Assembly (NCBI GenBank): GCA_002633005.1 | Contig: NMRA01000622.1 | Span: 145,593-173,760 of the forward strand | DNA length: 28,168 bases | From: Phoronis australis | Taxonomy: Eukaryota; Phoronida; Phoronidae | Direction: 5' to 3' | Part shown: positions 10,096 to 21,500 of the stretch, piece by piece | Layout: every line of letters starts with the position of its first letter | How positions within the stretch are numbered: the stretch's first letter is position 1 | Translations under genes and position numbers: made by a program | Notes under the pieces: generated by a model | What the model was told of the DNA's origin: nothing | The model's database searches: none | Seen by the model: the letters and a program-made list of their open reading frames with translations, nothing else

Positions 10096-12050
10096 GTATT
10101 TCAAACGTAGGTGGCAGAATCCTAAACATGACCTGAGTTTGCCCCTGCGCGCAGTGTACGTAATTGCATATTCCATGAACGCCAAAACCGAGAACAGATG
10201 TCAGACTAAATGCCGAAGTGTACAGTTCAACATTCTCCAAGTTTGAAGAGAACCAAACTAATCGACTGACTGTTTATAGGATCTCTGCAAGGTAGGAATA
10301 TGCAAGCTTCGACAACACAGTGTTAGATCGGCAGACACAGCGCTTTACATCACATCGAAACGGTCTTATTATTAGCTAAGTTGAGAATCAGCGCTCATTG
10401 GTTTCCTGAAAAGTTCCCTAGAGCTTGGAACTTTATGCTTGACTTGGTTAGGTAAGTTATGAACACGGTAAAACAAATCGCACGTTTGGGCAATGCAGAT
10501 AACGAAACAGTCTGTCTGAGGCTGAGCTGCGTTGGTACCGATCTAAACTATTCAGAAAGAAATGTACTAAATGTGTTTTGCTGTTACTTTACAAAAACGA
10601 AGTCGAGCTAGGTAGGATATGATGTAATTCAGTATGTGTTCAGCACAGCATTCATACGTGATGCATAAAATGTGCATATGTGTATGCGTTTCAACAAAAT
10701 ATTCCTGGTAGTTTGTTGCGTGTACCTTAGAGAAGTCTCAATAATGCACGATCCACAATGCTTCAATACTTCAGAAAAATGGTATAAGTTTAAAATGTTC
10801 AAAGTCTATTGCATTCCATTTTACGATCACCACGTCGAAATTAAACTTGTCACGAATGAATTAGTTGCTACTATAAAACAGAATTAAGTGTCATCAACTT
10901 GGAAGTTGGTCCAGCCCAATTTCGATTGAGTTGACCTATCCTGGCAAATGCGATGGGCTTATTTGAAACCCTTTTTACTTGCTGGCACCAAGAATGAGAT
11001 GTACATTTGTATGAAGAAGGGAATCAATTTTTTTCTGTGTATGGAAAGATAGAGGCATAGTTTGCGTAGCACGTAAGCTGGAGGGCCTTGTGACAACATA
11101 TGCCGATTGTTATGTTTTAATATTTATTAAGAAAACTATAATGTACAATAACAGGAGTTAAGCCAAGAAAGCGCTGAAAAGCATTATATCTGGGCCTCGT
11201 AGGCCTACATGTATGCCAGTAACCACTGGTCCCTGACCTGTAGGCGCCTAAACAAAGCTTCGTAAGTACCCTTTCACCTGGCAACTTTATTTTGACATTT
11301 CCACCTCATTCATAGGTGTACTTTTCAAATGTAAAAAGGTCCCTGCGTTTAAAGGTAAACATTATTGTGTGTTTTGCCAATGATGAAACGTGACAAAATG
11401 GTGAATTAGTGTACAATGCAACATAGTTGATCTAAAACGTTGTCTCAGGCATTGAACAGACACATTTGAACACAGTTTGTCATATTCAAGAAATCGAATG
11501 AGTTAAACGGGTCAAAATAGCAGTACAATAAGCTTTTTAGAAGTCACACAGCCAAATATTGGCAGGATACGAAACTAAATTGATTAGAAATACCTGAACA
11601 GTTTTCATATTTGTAACATTAAAGTGATGAATTTAGGTTTTCAACTAGTTTCAACGGAACGCGTAGGGGAAGTGCTGTTATTTTGATAACAAACAGTATG
11701 AAAAAGTAGAATTTGTTAGACAAATAGTAGGAAAAAGTGGGACAAAAGAGAAAGTCAATTCTGAACTAGTTTCTGCCTACTTTTTCTGGAGATACTCCCA
11801 CCATATCACAATCAAGACGTACTACAGGCTTGTATAGCGCTTTTAAAGTGGCATGGACCGCGAAAACTCGTGAAAAATACGTTTTAAAAGATCCGTAACG
11901 AAATTACCTTCTTGCAACCTTCACTACAGAGTTATTCACTTCCCCCTGAAAAGGAATTTCCGCAAAAAATCACCCAATTCGTGGTTTTTGAAAGAAGTAC
12001 GAAAAAAGCTTACATGGTAACCACTTATAACTGCCTGTCTTCCTATCACT
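10096..12050. other. No clear feature
   Basis: AT-rich stretch with short frames only (one of 71 codons at 10672-10887 with no recognisable character). Apart from the possible micro-exon near 10280, nothing can be supported. Confidence 0.35.
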
Positions 12051-12053
12051 GAT

Positions 12054-12090
12054 TATAAATGCACGCATGCGCTCACTCTGTCTTAGTCAC
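12054..12090 (+). promoter_or_regulatory. Candidate core promoter of the transposase-like gene
   Basis: TATAAAT at 12054-12060 is followed about 30 bp later by an initiator-like TTAGTCAC (12083-12090), about 230 bp before the ATG at 12316. No experimental support. Confidence 0.35.
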
Positions 12091-12315
12091 TGTGCTCTGG
12101 TCGCTTCTTCATGTTTTTGCTATTGAGAGACCGTTATCGTCTTTGCTCTCAACATTGGACAAATCTGTGACTGTGATACATTTTGCTCTTGCCTCTACGA
12201 TACTTCTTGATTCGACCATTACTTGAGATTTGATCATTCAGCTGATCTGTAGTGTTTGAGGACGGTGCTGCGTTAATAATCGCAGGCCGCGTTTTACAAG
12301 ACAATACGAGATAAG

Positions 12316-12518
12316 ATGTCCGACAGTCGAAAGCTGGTTAAGAAACGGGGACGTTCGTCTAACTTAACCGACTCCGTTAGAAAGAAAAGAAGACAAGAGT
12401 TGCAGCTGAACGTTAATAAACGTCGCGTTTATTTGGGTACTGAGCACGGACGCTGGGAATCTTTGAGAAGTGAACTATCAGTGACTAATTCCGAGCTGGC
12501 CAAACGATTGCTTGATGC
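12316..12518 (+). CDS. Transposase-like gene exon 1
   Basis: The start is the first ATG after the promoter-like region; the exon ends GATGC|GTAAGT. Residues 1-40 are strongly basic (KKRGRSS, RKKRRQE), as for a nuclear signal or DNA contact. They are followed by RVYLGTEHGRWESLRSEL and TNSELAKRLLDA. That W/L-spaced helical pattern recurs near the N-terminus of many lineage-expanded invertebrate zinc-finger proteins. Confidence 0.75.
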
Positions 12519-15500
12519 GTAAGTATTTGTTCGGCCTACTGTTTACTTCGGTAGTTATCGGGGCATTTAAAATCACATTGATCCAATAAAGTAGTGGCTC
12601 AAGAACTCACTGAGAAAGTGAAGTGTGTGAAAATTAAATTCAGACCTAAATTCACCGAGTTGCATTGTCTGTTGACATTAGCTAAAGCCCTACCTATCGC
12701 CACATATTGGCTTGTTAAGTTGTTGGTAGTTGATAATTCTTGAAACACTAATTACAAAGCAGTATTACTTTGAGGTAGTACCACCGTCTCAACTGACAGC
12801 AGTAGAGATGGTAGTAGTGCAATGGGCCCTCCATACGCTGGAAGAGTTTTGGCGAATTGATACCTTAGGAGAACGTTAGTGTCTTAAAATCTTCCCAGCT
12901 CTGTCAAATACTAACGGGCATTATGATTTTTTCCTAAGGTGACCATGTCTATGTTATAAAGGTACTTAAGGCAGCATGACTTAGATGGTTTTGTGTGTGC
13001 GAGGTACGAGTTGCCGAAAGGCTTCTTGCTGCCCCTAGAAGACCATCTGTGCCACCAGTTATGGCCCAGTTCAGACAGCAATTCTGCTTTAGTGCCAAAT
13101 CGTGTATTTTGCTAGATTTAGCACTTTCAAAGTAGTTACAAAGTCATGTGTCATGAGTTTGTAGCCTTGTTTATCTTGTTGTACCTTATTTGCAGACCTG
13201 TGTATGTTGACATAAAGTGGTATTATAATCTGAGAGATCAAGAGGCCTACCTTCTTGAAAGATATTATGCAAAATCTGGAAGTAAATCCACTGCCAAAAC
13301 CCCATTAATCAAAATTTCGCTGCCCTTCAAAGGTTTATGAAGTAAAATCATGAATGTTTCTTGATGGATTTTCAAAATTCAAAAATACATCAATTGTGAA
13401 CAACTTTTGGTGACAAATTCCAATTTACAACAAAAAGTTTAGTTATGAATTGCACTCGCATTTTTTGTGATGGTTATTCATGTAGTTCGGTTGTTATTAT
13501 GGCGGCGAATTGTACCACCTGTATGCTTTGACATCTGTACCAGTAGTTAATAACTAGGTTATTGTAATTTCATTTTTGCACTGTAGGTATGAAGTGGCAC
13601 AAAGTGAAAGACTGGCAACAATGTCTAGAGAAGTGTCCACAGAGTCAGAACCTGAAGCTGTCTCTGAAACACCAGCAACTCCCCAGTTTGTTCAAAGGTA
13701 TTCTAGAAATTATTTTTAGTGAATGTGTGTTGTCTACTTATATCTTCACCTGCTAGTACTTGTGGCTACAACAATACATGACATGGAAATTTGCGTTAGT
13801 TGAAAACTCCGAAGTCAATTTTTGTGAGGGTTTCTAATTTAAATCAAATCATTTGAACTTGCCATTGCTTGAAATATTACTGAACTTGCACTCATTAAGC
13901 CTTAACTGGCTTGGGCTATGGACAGAATGGTTGCATTTTCATCAAGATTTTGCTTTGCTAAATTTGTTCTACGTTGAACTTGATTTTATTGTATCTTATT
14001 AATACTTGAATTATTGTGCAAATATTGTAACTTGTTTTACTGAACTGACTCTGAACTTACTTGATAAGCATTGTCCTTAAAACACATTTAAAAGTAACCA
14101 AATTTTCTTTACAGATATGACCGTACTACTGCTGTTGAGAAGCCTGGAACCTCAAAACTGGTGTCATCAACACCAACTGGTCTACATCAATCGACATTAC
14201 TCAGGTGTGAAACTGTTTTTCAAAATGAATACTCGAACTCTACGTTACTGAATTATTTACTGACAGTGCTTTAGGAACATGGGATGTCAGAACTTAAAAG
14301 TTTAAAAGTCGTCGGCTTATTTGACCATGTCTGACAATTATGAGCTTCCAAACTGCAATGTTTGAAATATCCCTGTTAAACTGGAACAAGGCAATCGAAC
14401 ATGCAAACTTCGATTCGTATGTGCAGACCATTGTAACGTTCGTCATAATTCTTGAATCGTACATACAAACTACATCAAATGTATGAACAAAAATTCATAC
14501 ATGTAAACCAAAGAAACATATAAAACAAAAACCAGGGATATGAACTAACATCACTTAATTATGTAAACATTTTTAGTGATAGTGGTCATCATTCGTTTTC
14601 CTAAGGAGCCCAGCACTAAGCTAACTGGCAACATAAAATGTATTTATACAAGAACTATGTTCTTACATGTTATTTGTATGTCTGATTTTTGTTCTTATGC
14701 TTGATTTGTTAGTTCATGACTTCTTGTTTGTACACACCATGTTGTGGTTCATTTGTAAGATAAAGTGTTCTTCCGAATTATGGAGTTGCTTGTGCATGTG
14801 ATTTGAAGTTCCCATGTATAACTCAAAGTTTGTACATATGACTGTTAGGTGTCTTTGTGTTATAGTTGCAGATAACTGTTGAACTTGACGGAACTTTAGT
14901 TTTTACTAAATGTGATTATGGCAACGGTGTATTTTTCAGTGGATCTGAACTTTCGGGTATTAATGCTATGTCAAGTGACTCTGCCAGTGACGACAAACCT
15001 TTGAGGTATGTATCCAGGTTATTCATAGCATGGGTAATGTGAAAGTGTTGGAACTGATAATTCAATAAGTTTTGTAAAATATTTCGAGTATGTAATATGC
15101 ATGGTACATTCCCGTAAAATAAATTTTTCTACATGTTTGGAATGCTCAGAAATTAGGTGCAGATGGTTCTCTTCTCAGCACGACTGCATTTTGCACACTA
15201 TGTATATATGTTTTGTACACTTTTGTGAATTGCAGAGATGTACCTAAAAGAAATATCATCAAAAAGCAAATGGGTACCAGTTTTGTTGATCCTTTTGAGT
15301 AAGTACTACTTATTTTATCATATTTGTGTTTTAACATGACAAGTTGATATTTCTAACTTATTCGAATATAGTGTAGTGTGGACAGAGTTGAATTCACTGA
15401 TTGCATTTTTTTAAAATTGATTGCTGTACAATTCAAAAGATTACATTTGATGGCGAAGTTTTTACAAATGAGTTATCATACACAATCCATAAAATTTATC

Positions 15501-18500
15501 ACGGTATTTTATTCCTCATCAAGTTGTAAGCGTGTGCTCTGGATACAGTTTTTTAAGACTGTTTTATGAGTTGTAATTGTAGAGGCCATGTCGTACAAGG
15601 TTCATTTTCTATAAATCATATCTTAAATCATAGTTAGGCAATGTGTGCTGGAACCGATGAATACAGACTAACCAGTTCAAGCAATAGAAACACTTGAACA
15701 TTTTTGAATTTCTGTATTACAGGCTAACAATTGATGTGTCTGAAGAAATATCTTGTGATGACCTGGACGGTGACTTTAACTGCAACATAACCATTGGGTA
15801 TAGATTTTAATTATTAGTCATCCAATTTTTAAACAAAAATATATAGAATTATTGTTCATTGCCGACACTGCTATGTTTATGTATATAATGTATACCTTCC
15901 TCTGACTTTTGGTCCATGTAAGTGCAGCATGGACAGTAACGAATCTCTGATTTGACCCTCTGACAGAACAGAAATACCTTCACACTAGTAACCATTAGGT
16001 CCGGTCCAGCAAACTGACTAATGAAGGCATCGTGAGGCTTTGTCGATTGTTACATGTATAAAACATTTGAATTCTGAAAGAACTGGATTTAGTTGTTGTC
16101 CAGTGCACATAATATGAGCACTGTTGTTTATTAGTAGTTCAGCTGCATTATAGGGGCATGACGTGTCCTCTTTGACGTTGGACTTGGGAAGGTCATCACA
16201 CTTTCTCTTTTTGCAGTCCAGAAAGTATCCCTGATGATGTAGACATTAGTGATGTTGGATTCGGAGATGAAGAGTTTGGTGGGGAGGAAGTTACAGGAGA
16301 TATTGTCGATAGTGATCATGATGAAGACGATGAAGACACATTTTCCACAGATTTGGGTGGTGTTCACAGGATTTCTGATGCGGCTGATGCACACTCACCT
16401 GTGGACGATAGGAAATTCATCGTTTTTATGACACCTCTCCTTTCTCTTGCAAATCTCATCAACGTGTCTTGCAAGGAATGTCACAGTGATGTTCGGATTT
16501 CTTCTTCTGTCAGAGGCTCAGCACTCTATCTTACTTGGGTGAGTGTGTGCGGTTTTGCTTTTAGTGAATAATGAAATAATTGCATATAGCATTTGGAAAA
16601 TAAAAAAATTATATCCACCCTCTACCAATTGAGTCTATTCTAAACATCATGTAAAACTTCCATACATGTGTGCTTTTTGAATTATTGTATTCTTTATTTG
16701 AAACAGGAAAGGAATGTGCCCGATCCACATATGTATATTTGGGAGCCCCATATGAATGTTGCTGAAAAATAGTGCATGGTTAGATGTGTGTCTTGTACAT
16801 GATATGTGTATGATAGTGGGAAGCATGGAAATAACTTAGTAATTTTGTGACAGACTGTGTTGGCTCATTTCATGCAGTGTTTTGAATTTACAAATGAGGA
16901 GCATAAGCACTGACATTTGTTTGTTACTGAAGTGTGTGTGTCTGGGAAAAATGCATTTTTTCAACACATCTGGGACGCAGATCCCAAATTCCTTGTCCAA
17001 GAATGGCCATGGACAGGAAGCATGACAAGAAAATGAAATCAGCATACTTAGCTTTACTGTCTGTTCCATACTGAAACTGTCTTAGAACTTGTCAGTATTA
17101 ACTTTTCACACTGTTCTTGTTTTAGCGGTGTACAAAAGGTCACCAAGTGTTCCAGTGGTGCAGTCAACCAGTTTTAAACATGGGCCTGCATGCTGGTGAT
17201 CTACTCATTGCTGCTGTGCTGTTGTCTGGGAATAACTTTGTAAAGGTGGAACTGTTGTTTCGCTTCCTAAACACTAGTTTGCCGACTGTCAGGAGTTATT
17301 CCCGGATACAGGCCTTTTACTTGGTGCCAACCATTGATGTGGCGTGGAAAGTAGAGAAGAGCAAACTAAATGACGAATTTGTTGGGAAGGACCTAGTTGT
17401 GTTAGGTAAGACTAACCAATTAAATCTGAAGAAATAACATTACTTGTAGTACTTGAGAGTAAATCATTACATTTGTGGATTATAATTTTTGGATAGCTGT
17501 TGCGCAGTCAGCTGCTCTAAGATTGAATTACAAAGTTGCTACAGGCTTGTAAAAATAAACTCTCTTCATCAATCCTCAGTTTCTATGGAGCGCCTTTGCG
17601 TGCAGGCATTGGTGTGTGTTTTAGAATTTTGATATCACATGTTTGACTATTGTTGTGTTCAAGGTGACGGGCGTATGGACAGTCCAGGTCACTTTGCCCA
17701 GTACTGTTCATACATTACAATGGAAAACGACACCAAAAAATCCTAACAGTCCATTGCATTGACAAGCGGGAAACCAACTTCAAGTCAACAAACATGGAGA
17801 AGGAGGGGTTCATGAAGAGCATGCTGGAGTTGGAGGAAAGAAACATTACCGCTGTGGAAATTGTCACTGATGCTCATCCTCAGATTGTGGCCACCATGAG
17901 TAAGCAGTGACATTTGTCTCTTTGCTTCTAATTGGTCTAGTTTGTGGTTTCCATTAAAGTGGGGTCATTACAAACCCAGTACTTTTTGAATGTGTGGATA
18001 TTTTTATCACGTGGAGTAGCGAATCTGTTGAGGTTTCACCATCTTTACGGTTTGACTTTTGGTCACTAACAGTGAGATAACGTGATTTTGCTCTGCTTTT
18101 TCATAGAAAACCAACATCCTGAAAAGAAACATTCGAATGACATCTGGCATGGTTCCAAAAGCGTGGGCAAAAGAGTGAACAAAGTGAGTAGGTGATGGAA
18201 ACAATGCCAGTAGCTGTGGCTGAACTGTGGAATACATTTTTTCCTGTATCTTCAAACCACAGGTCTGATTTTATCGTGTTAATATTGTGGTGGCAATACT
18301 ATGTAATCACAGTTGAGTGTTTATCAGTCATAACTTAAACAGTTGGTTTGGTATAGTTTTTTCTGTTGCTGACAATGTGTTAGATGCTCTGCCTTTTGCA
18401 GGGTCATCCATATGTTGTGAATGTACAAGGCTCATTTTTGGTCTGGCCTCTGGATTTACAGTCTGGCTATATGATTTTTTGTCCTGTCACTGCATTCAAG

Positions 18501-21500
18501 TGTTTGAAGCAGAGTATTTGGGAGATGGGCTACCGTGTTGTTTATCCAGTATCGTGTTGGTTTATAAGTATTATGGTAACATCTAAAACAAGTAGTATTC
18601 GTAGCAGATTTGCTTGGGAACAAATGAACTCTCTGTGTTGCTGTGAGCGCAATAAGGTCATCCCAGATTACGCGGTGATAGAAATCTCCTTTCATCCGGC
18701 AATAAGAAAGTGCATTACCTCATTTTGGGAATCAACCACATTGTCATGTCTCTCATTCAAGGTGAAGAATTTCACATCACACATTTGTCCAGTTTATCAA
18801 ACTTTCTCACATCGGAGTTGCAGCCCACAGCACAGCGATCATACGCTGTTGGCATTGGAAAAACAAATAAAATAACGCGACCAAAAAAACTTAAGAAATC
18901 AGATAACAAATAACACGTGGAACCCTAATAGCACGAAAACGAGACTGCAAATGTGCCTGGTGGATGTTTATGGCATTGTGGATAAATACAGGGAGATTCA
19001 AGTGATGCTGTGTAATCAGGGACAGCCCTTTTACTGTTGATCAAGACTCAAAATATATTTATATAATCTAGGAATTTTGCTAAATTGCCTAGTACGTAGT
19101 TGTGAAATTGCAGGGTAAATACCAATATGTAATATCATAACACCTGGTGACATTGTATTTTGTGCAGGCAGCAAACCACAAGGAGTGCACCGATCTCCAG
19201 AAGTGGACTAAGTCGGTGACCAACCACTTCTGGTATTGTGCGCAACAAGCACGCTCAAAGGAAGAATTTACGGTATGTAGTACAGTTTGCAACAGACATT
19301 TGTGGTTGTGGTATGATAAAAATATGGGTCGTTAACAGCTTTTCTAAATAATGTGATCAAACAACTAAGGCTAATTTTTTGTTAAGACAATTAATGGGTT
19401 GTCAGTGCAAAACTTTGAAATCTGGAATTTTTTTAAACCAGTCCAGCATAATATTTTTCAATGGCTTGTGTGGCTTCTCAAAACCAACCAGTGGTCTGAC
19501 CTTGCAGGAGACAAAATAGTTATTTTGGCATCTAGCTATTTTCAACAGGCCGACACTGAGCTCCTGTCTCCTACCTCTGTACTCAAACAGAAAATTAACC
19601 AATCACATTGCATGATTCAGTACAAATGTGTAAGTTTACTCAAACCGTGTTATGCAATTGCTCACTTTTTGATTACAGTATTGAGTATAGGTGACCCTTA
19701 CCATACATATACTTTTCTTATTTTCAGGGAATGTGGTTTGGCATTGTCAATCATGTTGTTGATGTGCATGACTGGTCAATGCCCATAACCACTCCTGGTA
19801 CTGATAAATGTCAAGGTGACCACCATGCCCGTGACCCTGATAAGTACCTGATCAAAGGATCACCAGGTCATGAGAGCTTGAGGAAAATAGTTTACGACAG
19901 GCGCCTCCTGAACAGGATTGATTATTTTCTAAACTGCAGGTAAAAATCTTCCACATCATGGTTACTCGCAGTGTGATTGACATAAAGACACTGCCTCTTT
20001 TACAATCACCCATGATGTTAGCAAAATAAAGTAGTACGGTAAAGTCGCGTGATTTTCGGACACTGAAAATTAATTCCAATAGAAAAAATTCATTCTTGGA
20101 CGAATCTCGCGAAATATCATTTTGTGGTGTCCGAATTTGGCGGACCTCCAAATTTGGGTTTCCGCTAGTGTCCGAATTTCGTGGGTGTACGTTATTTCGA
20201 TGAGCGGTCGTAGTATCAACAATGCTGGCTCGGTCATTTGATAGCAGTATAATTGCAGGTAAATGAGACTCAAATGGTCTGAGCGATTAATTTTTGAAAA
20301 TCTGGCTTTCCCAATAAGAAATGTGCGCCGTCGACGCACACAGACCGTTCCCAACAAGTGTTGGTTCTTCTTTTCAAAGATGTGCTTTCTCAATATGAAA
20401 TATTCGGCTTGCATTGCCGATGCTCAAAAACCGTTCTCCGCAAGTGACGGAATCTTTTCAAAACTGCCCTATCCCACTTGAAATATCGGGCTGCGTTGCG
20501 AAGAGTCTTCCTGGTGACAAATATGGGCTTTTCAATGAGTGGGTCTGGTTTGCGTTGTTGACGCACATGAAACGTTAGACAACCAATTCTCTTTTGTAAA
20601 AATGCGTTTTCTCAATAACAAAAATGTCGAGTTTGCGCTGTGAACGCATGGTTTCCCAATAAAATGCTGGAATTGCATATTCGGCGCACAAAGAGGGTTC
20701 CCGACCATCAAAACATGCGCTTTCTCAATTTTAACGAATTTTGCATTAAACGTAACAGTAATGGATGTGGGAACGAGATCAATGAAGAAAGTGACAAACA
20801 ATGACAAGAACATAGCATATATCTATGTTTGTTAAACGTATCCATGCATTGTGTGCTGGTTACAAACCGAAACGCAAGTTAACTCTGACACGTTTATCTC
20901 CATATTAACTGAAAGCTCAGTTTCAACATGAAAACTTCGATTGAACAATTACCCAAAATAGATAACAAAGACAATCATGATAATAAAACGAGTAGTTTCT
21001 CATCGACTTGTGATCCCCATTTGTCGTCCTGGTAGTCGTCTGAATTGTTGAAGAAGCGCTGTCCTTCTATATGTTTAGGCCTACTGCGGCAAACGATGGG
21101 AATGCGCCGACTAGTACAGTGCTGCGCGGCTGAAGACACGATTAACTAACATATTGTATATATAAGGGCGTTGTCTAGAAAGCAGATGCAATTTCAAATG
21201 CTACCAACATCAAATTCACCCAACCGTTTTTTTTTTACAATTAAAACCTTTCTCATCCACAGCCTTTGAAACGCCCGATGTTAACTCAGTGATACACTGG
21301 CGCGTCTTCATGCAACTGAGGTGACCTAACACATCTGGGTTCGCTTACGTTTTTAACCACAGTGAAAACTCTGACTTGTGAAATCTTTTTGTGGATGAAA
21401 TGAAACTGATAATCATTAATATTTTCTGGTAATCTGCGTGGAAGATAACAGGGCCGTTTCTTCTGGTCGTCACCAGTTTAGCGCCGTCCACGGTCGTCAC

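Larger units (their letters stand above)
19321..20108 (+). repeat. 788-bp block, first copy (contains exon 12)
   Basis: Repeated at 21930-22717, offset 2609, with the same open frames on both strands. The second copy is bounded by the single 'n' bases at 21929 and 22718. The repeat begins and ends exactly at these joins, which points to a duplicated contig rather than a biological duplication. Confidence 0.9.

Noticed and set aside
18384-18875. 163-codon open frame in intron 10
   Set aside because: No motif, and exons 10 and 11 on either side join directly in phase and fit the family order without it.
19399-19788. 129-codon frame and its exact repeat at 22008-22397
   Set aside because: Mostly intron 11 and out of frame with exon 12; its repetition reflects the duplicated contig.
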